64,000 nucleotides of DNA. Source: Mugil cephalus. Lineage: Eukaryota; Chordata; Actinopteri; Mugiliformes; Mugilidae. Location: NCBI RefSeq assembly GCF_022458985.1, contig NC_061786.1, positions 20,772,974 to 20,836,973 on the forward strand, written 5' to 3'. The notes below the pieces were generated by a model. The model was not told where the DNA came from. It saw only the letters and a program-made list of their open reading frames with translations, and made no database searches. The position numbers and the translations under genes were made by a program. Below are positions 1 through 11,868 of the stretch, piece after piece (the first letter of the stretch is position 1; each line of letters opens with the position of its first letter).

Positions 1-1780
1 TACTATTATTTTTATTTTTAAAAATATTTTTTAGTGGTTAGCACTTTATGTTGTTTTTCTATGACCTTAAGTTTTATTTGATTTATTGATTTATTTTCTC
101 ATTTTATGCTCTTAGATCGTAGTGGTTAGCATTTGATTTTTATTATTACATTTATTATTTATTCTGCATAATGAAATTTTAAGTGTCTGTCTGTGCATGT
201 GTGGTTGTGTGTCTGTGTTGGAGGTTATTGTATACAGAACTGCTACTTTTTGTATGAAAAGTGGTTTACAAATGGAGCCTGATTGATGATGTGTACACCG
301 CTTTAGATTTCAAATTGTTACAGGTGTTTTCCACCATGACATGACATTCTAGATACACATTTATGAATGATTTCTAGCTCTCGTTCACAGCTAAAAGACG
401 TTCAGGGGAAATAAAACCACAGAAATGCGGCATACATCAGTGTTGCATTGTTTTATGGTTAATTATTCCCATTAAGAGCTTCCTTGGTGCTGCTTGTCCT
501 GGAGTCAAGAGAAAAAAGGGATCACATCAGCAGAAGACACAGGTTCATAGCTTTTTATGGGCTATTAAGACATGGCCCCTGTCCAAAGCCCCAGAGGAGG
601 AGGTTACTAATGTGACCATATATTTAGCTGGATGATGCCTCCCTTTACATTTTTTTTTTTGCACACATCTCTTCTGTTAGCGTCAGGTTATATTAAAAAA
701 TCTATTTTGGAGTTTTATCTGCCTGATATCTGCTCCTTCTCTCTGTGCTTTTGTGTTTATCGTTGGAGCCGAGTGACGTTTGGACCTGAGAGGGAATCTA
801 ACGGTGCATTAGCCATGTTGGAACAAGCACTCAATACAATCAATGCAGCAGAAATGCAAAGCAGCGTTACTGTGTAACAGGCAGTGCAGGTATCAGGTAG
901 CTTATGTTGTTCAAATTATGTGTTTTTCTGCACTTGTCCAATAACTAAAAAAAAACTGCACAGATGGAGGACTGTTGTGATATTTGGATGAGCTGGGTGT
1001 GTCATTGTGCAGGCCAAAAATAACAATATCACATATCAGGATTGATATTTTTAGGCACACTGGAACACAGTTATGTTCTAGTTATGCAGCAATTCAATCA
1101 GGCCAAAGAAGACGAGCAATTATTCAAATTTCTGAAGGACTAATTACATTTTATCGCATTATGCGTCAAATCTCCGATCATTTAAACTAATTAAGTGATA
1201 AAGTCTCGGGTCTGTTTTGTACAAATTCTTTCTGTGTTCACGTCGGGATGGATCCAGACGGATGAGATCATTTCATTGGGTTTTTTTTATTTTTTTTATT
1301 TTTATATCCCTTTGCCTCCTGGCTATAAGCAGCCGAAGTGACACAGCATTTAGTTTTGGCTCAGGTTCAAAAACCATCATCCAAACCTAAAATCAATTTC
1401 TGGTTTGTGAGAAGAAGAAGAAGAAATATTTACCAGAAACTGTTCTGCTGTGTTCTTTTTTCTCATCCACTTTAGTTCATTTTGTATTCATAATAATCTT
1501 TAATCTCATAATAAGTTTTATCAGTAGTCACTTAAGAAAGGGAAAAACAACTTAGGCAGAATTTAAGGGGAAATGAAACATCCATGTATTGGTCCTTGTC
1601 CTGTGAACTATATCTGAATTAACACCTTTGCTAAATATGCTAAATGTTGAAAAGTTCCTAAAATCAAAGATTTAAGAAGTTTATTTGTCGTATAAAGTGG
1701 CAAGAGATTATTGCAGAGGTAGCAGTGAAGTGACGTAATTGTATAGAGGGTTTTTATGGCTGGAAGTCTGTCTGGAAGTC
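1..1780. other. Intergenic, no gene recognised
   Basis: AT-rich sequence. Open frames here are short, have no family resemblance and lack convincing splice context. I see only homopolymer runs and a short GAA repeat near 1,411-1,425. Confidence 0.6.
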
Positions 1781-1784
1781 AGTC

Positions 1785-2165
1785 TGGAAGTCGCCATGTT
1801 GGAGGCACTTGGCAACGTAAACAAAGTGCATGGACTGAAGTAAATCGTGGAAAATGGTGAATTATTGTTGTGTTTTTCGGCTGTATGAATTGGGCAGACT
1901 GTGAAAACCTGTGAAAATTTTATAGACTGCCCAAGGTTATTATAAATCAGAGAGGATAACGCCAAAATCAGACTAAAAGAGGCTCTTGTGGTTAGTGAAG
2001 CTAAACCAGCATCTACAAAATTTCAAATGTTTTCACAGCCTGCCCAGTTGGTCCAGACAAAAATACACCAATAATTCACCATTTTCCACGATCTACTTAA
2101 GTCCCTGTGCTTTTTTTTTTTTTTTACCTTGCAGAGTGCCTCCAATACGGTGACTTCCTGACTTC
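1785..2165. mobile_element. Foldback element with THAP-like arms
   Basis: Two arms of about 120 bp, near 1,785-1,910 and 2,033-2,160, are imperfect reverse complements. Both contain a stretch reading, outward to inward, GGAGGCACT then GTGGAAAATGGTGAATTATTG. In the left arm the + frame opens MVNYCCVF, and after a break FYRLPKVIINQR can be read near 1,917-1,952. This is the pattern of a THAP zinc-finger N-terminus, as in P-element-like transposases and THAP proteins. The right arm opens in the same way (MVNYWCIF) on the minus strand. No intact protein remains. It is most simply a non-autonomous foldback relic of a THAP-containing DNA transposon. Confidence 0.65.
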
Positions 2166-3635
2166 TCAGCTGATACTATTCAGAATTATTTTCGTTTCAG
2201 GGAAAATATTTTCATCAGGTTTCAGTCACAGTGTGCCCTTCCCACCATCTTCTTAGAAATGTGTTTAAAAACGTGACATGTTGTCTGCGTAATACCATGT
2301 CGCCCAGAGGATCACATTGTTTTAATTTACTCTACTGTATGTCCAGTTGATTATCAAATCAAGTGAGGCTGAACGTCGTATTAAATATGTTTTTGATGGA
2401 ACAAACACGTGATGCAAAGCTAAGGTAAGCAGCAGAAAATAGAGGCAGAGAAGGGCTCAGATTCCCATTGTTCTTCCGGCGTAAATGCGATTCAACACTT
2501 TCAAACTGGAATTCATTACACTGTAGTGCAAAAAAACTGAACTGCTTCATCAAGCATTCGTTCAGACAGGGCGTTCAAATCTTTTTTAATATGAGAAATT
2601 AAGCATTATTCTGCAATTATATGCATATTATCAATAAAATCCTATTGATGCCTATACAAACCTGTTTGGAAACTACTAGTGTGGAATTATCAGAATTTTG
2701 AAAAATACCGTGATATACATTTTTGGTGATAAATCCCAGCCCTAGGAGACGGTACATATTTAGGAACAGGCTGTGAAGTCTCTCCTTCTCTTTCACTGCA
2801 AGCATGCATGTTATTAAGTTATTATTTATTTATTGATCTCCACCGTAACAGTAGTTATTTTAGAAACCTGCACGAAGCTCAGATTACAACTCAAAACCTG
2901 AAAACTTGACAGAAAAATACAGAATGAGGACACGGGTGATTATTACAGTACATACGTGACTTCATGTGACCAATAAGTAACCACATCCTGATATGTTTTT
3001 GTTTGTTTGTTTTTAAGCTACAAACCAAGCATGCATATTGAGTAATTTAATTTGTTAATTCTCATTTAATTCTATTCTATAGTTAGTTAACAGCTACAGC
3101 TTTTTTTGGTTGTGTAGTAGAATGAATGAGGTAAAGGGTAGATGCTTGAAAGTAAATAAAAAACACAAATGTTTGCTATTTGTGTTGAAAATTGATTATT
3201 AGATGTGATTCTACAGTACATGAGTCTGACTTCAGAAACATGAACAAGAAAACAACAAAAAACTTTGAAGTAGTTTTGAAGCAGTGCTAAAGGAGTCATT
3301 CCCGTGAAAATCTGTGCAAGTTCGAATTCGTTTCAGCTCCGAGAGAAACTCGACCCGATGGGCGTTAAGTTTCGTGCAACGCGGTGTGAAATGAAAACCG
3401 GGTGAGACCGGCTCACATGGCTCAATGGCGTTAACGGTACACATACACACAAACAAAGTTAGCATGCGGACAGATTCCTCTGACTTTATACCGTGTTAAC
3501 TTGCAAATTTTTCGTTCTGGATGATTCACTAGGAATGTGCATGGATGAGACTGTAAGCGATCCATACGCTACACTGGACTCACACTGATTTTAATTCACT
3601 TGCGTAAATTAATCAGCAAACAGTCAAAATCTATA
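2166..3635. other. Intergenic, no gene recognised
   Basis: AT-rich sequence with scattered poly-T and poly-A runs. The open frames have no recognisable domain. Confidence 0.55.
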
Positions 3636-3639
3636 GCTG

Positions 3640-4030
3640 CATTTCATAAATGCGAAATAAATGCGATGTTTCTGAAATTTTGATTTGTACGTGTTTCCAT
3701 TGAAAGGTCTTTTGCAAATGAGCTGTAAGTCTCGTAAAGTCTCGTCTCGCGATATCCCATAATTATGTTAAATTCTCGTCACTTTGAGAAAATGGACTTC
3801 AAATAGACTGGTCACATGACCTCCTACGCCATCTACGGTGATGCTGGTGATGGGGAAATGCAAAAAAAAGAGTTTCAATTGCACTTCTCTGATACACTTT
3901 TATATTGATTCGTCTGAAAAACCACCTCATGATATACCATAGACATATTTGAGAGGTTTTTCGAAATATAAGGGTTTCCATTACCATTTTTTTATTCCAA
4001 TATTTCTAGGGGGAATGGAAACGCGGCATA
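3640..4030. repeat. Interspersed repeat, copy 1
   Basis: This block carries phrases such as TGAAAAACCACCTCATGA and ends in GGAATGGAAACGCGG. The same phrases recur in reverse complement at 18,210-18,420, including GTGGTTTTTCAGACG and a shared flank with TCAATATAAAAG. The two copies indicate a dispersed element rather than unique sequence. No coding capacity is visible. Confidence 0.6.
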
Positions 4031-5474
4031 TGACGACTTGATATCAAAAAATTTTAAGCCAGCTCAACGTGAAGTCAGTCTGAAGGCCATTAAAATGAAC
4101 CACTAGTACTTAGCTAACAGCAGTGCTGTGCCATAGTACAACCTAATAGAGCTTCTAATGTGAACGCAAACTGCTGTCTTTTTACTATTTTGACTCCAAA
4201 AAAACGTGTTTCTTTGCTGATGACACCATTGCATCTAACAGTGACGCTTTCACGCTAAAAATACACAATTTATTTTTAACCAGGGATTTTTTCTTCTTTT
4301 TGTGGATGGCTTTAAATTGAGATTTGGATTTGGTCTGATTTGGACCAATCATCTTCAGGCCAGCTTTAAAATGGGATAATGTAATCACATTGTCGGTATC
4401 TTAAACTCGTCCATCACTGCTAGTTTAATCGTCAACACTATCACTACTGTTGCTCTTCCTCTGCCCTTTGAGGCTACACATGCTGGCGTTTTTGACATGT
4501 TTGTATTTTGTCATTGGTAATAACTGCTCTAGCCAGATGTCGCCTTTAATTTGAAATATGTTAACCAAGCTGCACGCTAATGTTTCTTGATTTGATTTGT
4601 TTGCGAATGTCTGTCTGTTGGATGTTGAGATACAAATACTATGGGTGTTGTGAGAGGGATACAGCACATTTCTGATTAGCATTCCACTCATGAATTACAT
4701 CTTCGTGAAGACAGTGTAATTTCATTCGTCACGGACATGAAAACCTATCGAGCACAATATGATCATTCACGTTGTTGCCCTGTGAACGCTTATTGTATAA
4801 TTATGTTGAATATTGAATTATTTATCTAATAATTTAAAATGTATACTGGCCTTTAGCTTAGCCAACTGTTACAGAACAGAACCAGAGGCTGGAAGGATTC
4901 TGTTCAGAAGTAACGTGAACAAATGTGGTTCCAGTTAATTGCTGTGATTTTGAAACTGGGGCGTTTCCTCAAGATAAATAAAATACCTGCAAAATAATGT
5001 TCATAGTTGAGGTTTGTTGATTGTCTCGGCTAATTGAAGCTGTGTCTCCCAACCATTTCAGACTGAGTAACCTCATGTTGGTGGTAAGAGGATAAGACTT
5101 GATGCTCATGTTGCATCAGACCATTTCATTTGGAGTTTATGTGTTTCAAAACCTCATAATGAGGGAATAGTAGGAGTAGGAGTGTGTTTAGGGAAGAGTT
5201 GTCTGCTTCATAATGGAGGTTACCAATAATAAAATGGTAGCCAGGCTGTGGATGGAGTTTATTGCTCGTAAGAAGAAGAAGATGCCCAGGCTTACAATGC
5301 AATACAACACAATCATGTAAGATAGCTTTTAATTAAGATTGTTCATCTGTATCTTGGAGTTATTTCTCTTGTGTCTGTGTCAGATGATTTAAACCCAAAC
5401 CAGTTAGTTTTTGTTATTTTTGTTATTGTTGGTGTCCATTTTAGCTAACTGATTTACTGGTCTAGACTTCACCT
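4031..5474. other. Intergenic, no gene recognised
   Basis: AT-rich sequence with no supported gene. There is a short AAG-type repeat near 5,270-5,283. Confidence 0.5.
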
Positions 5475-5478
5475 TTAA

Positions 5479-5946
5479 CCTCCCGAGACCTGAGCTTTTG
5501 TTTGGTATTTAGATTATACGTGTTATTCCACTGTTTAATACAATAAAGTCACCAGTGTGTAACAAATTATAAAACTATTGGCATGTGCAAAAACAGAATT
5601 GCAAACAATGACCTCAAACGAGCACTTGCTAATTGGCGACATTGTAGCTCGTAACTATTGATAGAAATTGTAAAATTTGTGCTTCATATTAAACTAGAAA
5701 CTGAATTAAGCATAAATAAACAAGTTTCAACCGTAGAATATGATGTTTTTAGCACTTTTGTTAGTAGAAACATTGTCATGTTTCTACACTGATTACTGTA
5801 TTTCCCCTTTGCTACCACTAGATGGCAGACTAAAGCGAAGACATCTGTCCTCTGATCAAACTTCTGTCCTCAATTAAGCAGAATAAGAAGCTGCCACATA
5901 CCGAAAAATATAATCTCCCCATGTGGGGACACAGGGTCTCAGGAGG
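5479..5946 (-). mobile_element. TTAA-flanked inverted-repeat element, copy 1
   Basis: The element begins CCTCCCGAGACC and ends GGTCTCAGGAGG, so its ends are about 12-bp inverted repeats. TTAA lies immediately outside both ends (5,475-5,478 and 5,947-5,950). It is related, in opposite orientation, to copies at 7,260-7,812 and 35,941-36,517. TTAA duplication is known for piggyBac-type insertion, but no transposase is present and the class is inferred. A CTCF-like core, CCACTAGATGGCAG, sits at 5,815-5,828. Confidence 0.7.
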
Positions 5947-5950
5947 TTAA

Positions 5951-7255
5951 GAATCCCAGCCTTGTGTATAACCTGTGGTTGTGAGTTCATTGCCTGTTGT
6001 GTAAAGTAAACCTCTGCTTCGTACAGTTTTTGGTGCCAAAATACCTCCCTTCCTTTGTGATGTGGACTATTTAACTACACCTACACAAAATGATTCACAC
6101 TGTTCAATTCTTATCACAAGCAATCGCTAGCTACGCATATTTATTCTTTGATACTAGAGCTAGCTCAGAATTCCATGTAATTCTTATTTAGTGTAATGCT
6201 TATGAATCAGTATCATTTAGTGGTAATTTCCAAGGGAATTCATTTGGTTAAAAAAACATTTTATAGACAGCTCATCATTTTTAACCAATCAAAATTGTCA
6301 GTGATGCTGTGTTTTCCCTTTACAAGTTTAGTTTACAAGGGCACAATTTTAAAAAATGTATATAAAAATGTCTAATCCACCAAAGATTTTCACAAATTTA
6401 ATGACTTGTTAATATGGGCCCCCATAAGTTTACAATAAAAGTACTTCAGTTTACCATTGTATTGATTGTACTTCATTATATTTTGATGACGTATATTTTA
6501 TTGGATATATTATATGGGTTGAAATATACCCGACATTAGTGATGGCGTTACTAATTATAACTTTAATGTTCTAGGGCTAAGAGATCAAGTCTAGTCCAAA
6601 GATTAAAAAGTGATTTTAAACTAACTGAGAGGTCTTTAGCTGATATCAATGTGATTACAGTGCATTCAAAACTCTGCCCCCGCCTCATGTGCTAACCACA
6701 TGACGGAACTCCATGTAGAATATTCTGGTGAAAAGCAAATCTGCCCCATGCGTGTGTCTCATCTGCATTTGGAGACGCGACTAATAGCTTCTACTCTGCC
6801 TTTAATTACTCACAATTATTGTTCATTTGCGGAAAATTAGATTGAAGCTCGTAGGCATGTGGCACAGTGTCACTCCTGTTCGGGGACGTTAGTTTCCAGC
6901 TGAGAGTTCCCATCATCATCATTCGCTCTTTGCTATTTAATATTATGTACCACTCTTTGCCCTCCTAATTTCCCTTTGTGGGTAAACAAAGTTTATTCTG
7001 ATTTTGATTTTGATTTTGATTCTGATCGTCATCAGCATTTTTAGTATTATTATCATCATCATTCGTCATGTGAAAACCATTTAACTCAATTTCTTTGGTT
7101 GTCATTGTGTAAGCTGCAGAAATCCTACAACCTTAATTCATTTATTTATTTATTTTAAACATCATCGCGTGATCTGGATCTGAAAAAGGTAATCAAATAA
7201 TCAGATCTAAAAAGATTATATTAAGAATTTATTCATTATTTGCTGCTTTTTTGTT
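5951..7255. other. Intergenic, no gene recognised
   Basis: AT-rich sequence. A short GATTTT-type simple repeat lies near 6,997-7,022. Nothing else is supported. Confidence 0.5.
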
Positions 7256-7259
7256 TTAA

Positions 7260-7812
7260 TCTCCTGAGACCCTGCGTCCTCATACGGGGACGTTACATTT
7301 TAGGTTTCATCACAGCTTTTTCAGCTTCATTTAAACCCGTTGTCCTCATCAGTGGACGCTTTATTCTGCCATCTAGTGGTACTAAAGGGTCAATACACTA
7401 GTCGGTGTACAAACGTGATGGCGAAGTCATTCTACAGATGACATTTTACTTATTTATTAACGTTTCTAGTTACATACGACGCACAAATTAATCAATCTCA
7501 ATATGCTACATCGTCGCTAATTAGCAAGTACTCGTCTGAGGACGTTGGGACTTCATTGTTCTGTCTTTGCTCAGCCAGATATTAAAATAAACAGTTTTAT
7601 ATTTTGTCACATTGGGTGATTTTAGTATAATATAAATAATGAAATAATCCCAGTGTCCACATATGAGGACATTGTTTTTGTTTTGTTTTTCAAAAATTAC
7701 TACTTCCTGTTCAAAGATGATGTTTAGATTTTATATATTTTAGGTTCTACTGATCCCAAATACCGTGGAGAACTTAAAAACACAGACCAAATAAAAGCTC
7801 TGGTCTCAATGG
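7260..7812 (+). mobile_element. TTAA-flanked inverted-repeat element, copy 2
   Basis: The left end is TCTCCTGAGACCC directly after TTAA (7,256-7,259). The right end, GGTCTCAATGG, is degraded and has lost its TTAA. The body matches the 35,941 copy, for example the GTTGTCCTCAT and CTAATTAGC segments. The CTCF-like core occurs here as its reverse complement at 7,366-7,379, the same position relative to the element as in copy 1. No coding capacity is visible. Confidence 0.7.
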
Positions 7813-10110
7813 CCATGCGTTGACATCTTACTGCCAACTGTTCAGTCAGTTGATTTGTAATGATTTCGTGGTGCAGCATCAGTTTACAGTAGTTTTACAT
7901 AAGTTTTATTGTCACTTATATTTAATAACTTATCTCTGGTCAGTCTTATGGAAGAATTCTAAACATTTTGGAAAAATATAGAAATCTTAAATACAATTTT
8001 TTAGCATCTGTACAAACAGTTAATTTGGAGTTTCTATTTAGCATGATTGAAAAGGGTGAAGAAATATATATATATATATATAATCTATCATCTGTTTTTT
8101 GTCTGGAATGTGAAATGCAGTGGAAAATAAAAATAAATAAAATAGTAATTACCTTAAATACCTCAAAATGACCCTTGACTCTCCACGGCTGTTATTCACG
8201 TTAATTAGATTGAAAACAAATCCGCTAATTAAACTTAGGGGGGATTTTCCTGGTAATTCTGATGATGAAAACAAAGTTGCGATGCCATTTTTTTTAAATC
8301 AATTTGCCGCATGTAATCAGGTTGTTTGTGTATAAGGTTTTAAAAATGCAATCAAGTCAGATCTAGAGATGTAAAACCTGGCTGTGGGTTTTGTCCCGGT
8401 GTCCCGGTCACTAGCTTCCCCTCATTTCCCCTCTCAATTAGCGACTCCACGTGGTCGGGCGTCTCAGCCTTTCCAAGAACGCCACGTTCTCACAAATCAC
8501 CCAAGAGCTCCGTCTCTGTCTCCCAGTCAGTCAGCGGGGTCGGTCAAGAAAAACAACATACCAGCAGATAATTTGTTTCCCCCGTAAAAAAAAATAAAAA
8601 AAAAATAGATGAATGTGAGGCTATTTTATCTCCTGTTAAATCCATTTCACTACGGGTCACATCTCGGATCTGGACTCGGCGTCTAGAGGGGCTAGTAAAT
8701 CACTTACAGGTAATCAGACGAGAAGGAATTTGTTCTTCATGGTCATGTCGGTTTTCAGACACATTCCCACATGAGGTCAGATGAGAAGTCAGAGTCACAA
8801 GATTTCAGTCGCTTCTTAGTTCTTGTGTCACATAAAGATGCTGGACACTTGTTGTATGATGGGTTTTTACACTGTTGTTTGACTTTGTGATAGTTACTCT
8901 TTATCCATCTGTGGCAAGTTGAGGGGTTTAAACTCCATTAAAATGTAGTAGGTAAATGTTCAGGACCTCAGATAAGAGGCACAGGTGCAGGTAAAGCCCA
9001 ACAGCATGAAATACACTAGAAATTCAATAGATCCCAAATGAAAATCTTCAGTTTCGACTGTCGAGATGACAGTGGACTTACCACACTACTGTTCAAGTTC
9101 ATTGTATGCATCTTCTTTCTTACGCTTTTATTTTTATGTTTATTTAAGTGTTTTTTTTCTTGTACCAATGAGCAAAATAACTGGAGGGACACATACCCGG
9201 CCAGTAAAGCTGCTTCTGATTCGGTCCTGTTCATCATGTTTTTTTTTGTTTTGTTTTTTGAGTTGTTCCTAAGCTGTTTTTGGTTTTGGCTGCTGCCATC
9301 AAGGAAGTGTTTTGTTTTTACCAGTTCATCTTTACATCACTGTAATAACGCGGATATTGTATTTAGCAACAAATATCAGCAACTCAATCAACTTTTATCC
9401 AATTTTTTAATCATTTTTTAGTCTAGCTTTTGTTCTTCGTCAGTCGTTTGGTCAGTATAGTAACTTAGGTGGTAAACCCTTAAAGACAGAGAAACAAAAG
9501 TTTTTAACGTTTTAATTGAATTTTAAATTTAATGCCAATGTTTTAATTCACTTTTTAAACGACTTAACCGCTTAAACTGAATAAAAAAAGAATCTAAAGA
9601 AAAAACAGCTGATCCACGAGCTTAAAGATCAGCCCACATTTAACATTAAATTTCATGAATTTTTCACATTTTTCATAGAGTTTTAACATTTTTAACTTTG
9701 TATTATTCTTTTGTGTTTATACTTTTAATTTGTGCAAACTCACAATGAAGTCAATGCTTCCACATGTAAACATGAACTTGAACGCAGCGCTTCAAATAAC
9801 AACAAAGTAAATAAAATATTTCACCGACCAGTGGACTGAACCCATGAGGGAGCTTGGAGCTTCTACTATCTGAAGTTCGCTTCATTCTCTCTCAGGTGTT
9901 TCAAAGCAGAGACAGTGACTGATCAGGAAATGAGCAGCTGCTTTGCCTCCCTGGTGCACTCTGGGAAGTGTAGTTCTGTGATCCAGGTAGTGTTGAAAAT
10001 AAGGAAAAGCTCCCTCCTTTCCTGACACTCAGCTCAACAAATACTAAAGAAAATGCAACAGGGGCTGCAACGGTATTGACATTGTGTGGGAAACACTTCA
10101 TTGCCTTGGG
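7813..10110. other. Intergenic, no gene recognised
   Basis: A TA dinucleotide run lies at about 8,065-8,082. The longest open frame, at 9,038-9,421, is rich in Phe, Leu and Cys from poly-T DNA and looks like chance. A ZNF143-type motif at 9,953-9,978 is listed separately. Confidence 0.5.
9953..9978 (-). promoter_or_regulatory. ZNF143/SBS-like motif
   Basis: On the minus strand the block reads ACTACACTTCCCAGAGTGCA. This is close to the known ZNF143 (Staf) binding consensus of an ACTACA start, a TTCCCA core and an ATGC-like end. Function is inferred only from the motif. No gene start is seen beside it. Confidence 0.4.
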
Positions 10111-10113
10111 GTT

Positions 10114-10133
10114 GGGGGGGGGGGGGGGGGGGG
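10114..10133 (+). repeat. Poly-G run of 20
   Basis: Twenty consecutive G residues are followed by TCTGG-type repeats to about 10,160. A G-run of this length can form G-quadruplexes and is prone to length error in assemblies. Confidence 0.9.
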
Positions 10134-10165
10134 TCTGGTCTGGTTTGGTCTGGTCTGGTCTAGGT

Positions 10166-10320
10166 GGGGGCTACATGTCTGAGTAACAGTAACATCCACA
10201 TGAGTGAATATCAGGTCCAAACGTTTCCCAGCAGAACTTTAAATTGGAACAAGATGGTTGAAATATTATTCACTTCACTCCTGTTAGTGGTTTTAATGTT
10301 GTGGCTGATCCACACAGTAT
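10166..10320 (+). mobile_element. Tc1-like transposon relic (end piece)
   Basis: Phrases such as AACATCCACATGAGTGAATA, TTTCCCAGCAGAAC and, at the end, GGTTTTAATGTTGTGGCTGATC match the right-hand part of the element described at 53,875-54,430. The middle is deleted, and no transposase frame survives. Confidence 0.55.
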
Positions 10321-10452
10321 CAACTGCATCCTTTTTTTTTTTTTTTTTTTTTTACAGCTCACACATCAGATACACTGTGAAACATGTTCTCCTTTCCATT
10401 AAAAACATGCCTGTTTGGCACTAACTCCTCTCCTGGTGCCGCTGGGTCGATC

Positions 10453-10485
10453 CATCCATCCATCCATCCATCCGTTCATCCATCC
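10453..10485 (+). repeat. ATCC microsatellite
   Basis: An interrupted run of ATCC/CATC tetranucleotides. Confidence 0.8.
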
Positions 10486-10499
10486 GTCCCCTTCGATCC

Positions 10500-10660
10500 A
10501 TCCCATTGTTTTGCAGCAGCAGAGGTTGTTTGTTCAGTCACCGTGTGCTGAGTCAGCCTGTCAGACTGAGGCTTTCTGAGCCAAAGCCGGTTTTTACTGC
10601 GCTGCAGCAGCAGCACTAGGCCGACGTCCGCCTGCAGAGAAACATTAAACCCAGACTGAC
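10500..10660. promoter_or_regulatory. Candidate enhancer with a MARE-like site
   Basis: This is a locally GC-richer, non-repetitive island in AT-rich surroundings. It contains TGCTGAGTCAGC at 10,546-10,557, which is 12 of the 13 bases of the palindromic Maf recognition element (T-MARE), plus two clusters of GCAGCAGC. No open frame or splice structure explains it. Enhancer activity is an inference from motif and composition. Confidence 0.3.
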
Positions 10661-11850
10661 ACAGCAGCGCAGCCGCTCTGCAGACATTTATACCAACACC
10701 ACACCTCCGCTCCCGCTGCTACTAATGTCATCGCAGACAGATACACGGATAGATAGGTGCGCTCTCTTAAAATGGTCATATTAGCTCGTTGCTTGTGTTG
10801 CACGTGTTGCTCCTCCTCACGTTGTTGCCACTCCCTGAATTCCTTTTCTACAACTTCTGTACTTACCTCCACTCGTGTCTCATTCTCTGGGGGGAAATCA
10901 GACCCACAGAGGGAAGAAAATAGCTCTTCTCCTCCTCCTCCTCCAGCTTTCAAACACATTTATGCCAAACTAAATCTAAAATAAAAGCAACTAAAAAAAA
11001 AAGAAGTTCTAATTGAGGAGTAGATTGCCTCTTAGTCTTGCACTATGTTGCACTTTAAAGTTGCGCAATCTTTGGACTCCTATGTCCTTTTATTAGAATG
11101 TCCTTTGCTTCAGACGTCTGATTCAGGGACTCCTGTAACTAACAACCAGATGCTCACCTGCAATTACAGGGATTTCTCCACATTAATCTGGGTGCTGTGC
11201 TATTTTCTCACAATTAGTGGTTCTCTTAACAACCCATCTACGGTCAGAAACTTAACTTTCTGGAGACAGATTTGAAGTGTTGTCTAGACGTACCGTGACC
11301 TGGATGACCTGTTTGCTTTTTTTGTTTCACCACAACCAGAGATTTCCTTTTCCTTTCTTAACAATAATCTTCTTTAAAGTCCTTTAACTAATGGATTAAC
11401 AGGTAAAATATACAACCAAAATTATAATAAGAATTAACAGAGCGTTCGTTTTTCCAGTATATTATTTCTACTGAATCTTATTTGTGACAGTGCACCTCTT
11501 AATAGTTTTAACTCATCAATAGAGGTGTTTTAGATGCATTTCCTCCAGTATTAATCTGTAATTCTGCAGAGGAAAAGGTGAATCGTGAGATGAGGGCTCA
11601 TGATTAAGAGGCGTTCCCTCGTCTCATTGTCTCAGAGTCTCTGTTGCTTGAAACACAAATAAAAAGAGAAGCGACTGAATCATCGCGCGGGGATTGAGTT
11701 GCCTGTAAAGTGACACCGTGTTTTGGCGCTGACGCTGCAGAAGCACCAGACTACAGCATCAACAAACACTGCTGAACATATTTTTTTTTTTTTTTTTTGA
11801 ACGTGCACCGTCATGCTCCCTGTACACAAACATCTGCCTTTCCGCGAACC

Positions 11851-11868
11851 GGCCGCCAGGGGGCAGTG
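11851..11868 (+). promoter_or_regulatory. CTCF-like motif
   Basis: The sequence GGCCGCCAGGGGGCAGTG matches the core vertebrate CTCF consensus at essentially every informative base. It lies in a small GC-rich patch upstream of the sertad-like 3' end, about 1.3 kb from the first polyadenylation-like signal. Occupancy cannot be judged from sequence. Confidence 0.55.

Noticed and set aside
9038-9421. 127-aa Phe/Leu/Cys-rich open frame
   Set aside because: Encoded by poly-T stretches, with no domain, splice context or promoter.
10645-10959. Minus-strand 104-aa frame with a good internal donor (GAG|GTAAGT)
   Set aside because: No recognisable domain, and the possible exon before the donor is only about 20 bases. 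A non-coding transcript cannot be excluded, but the sequence does not support a gene.
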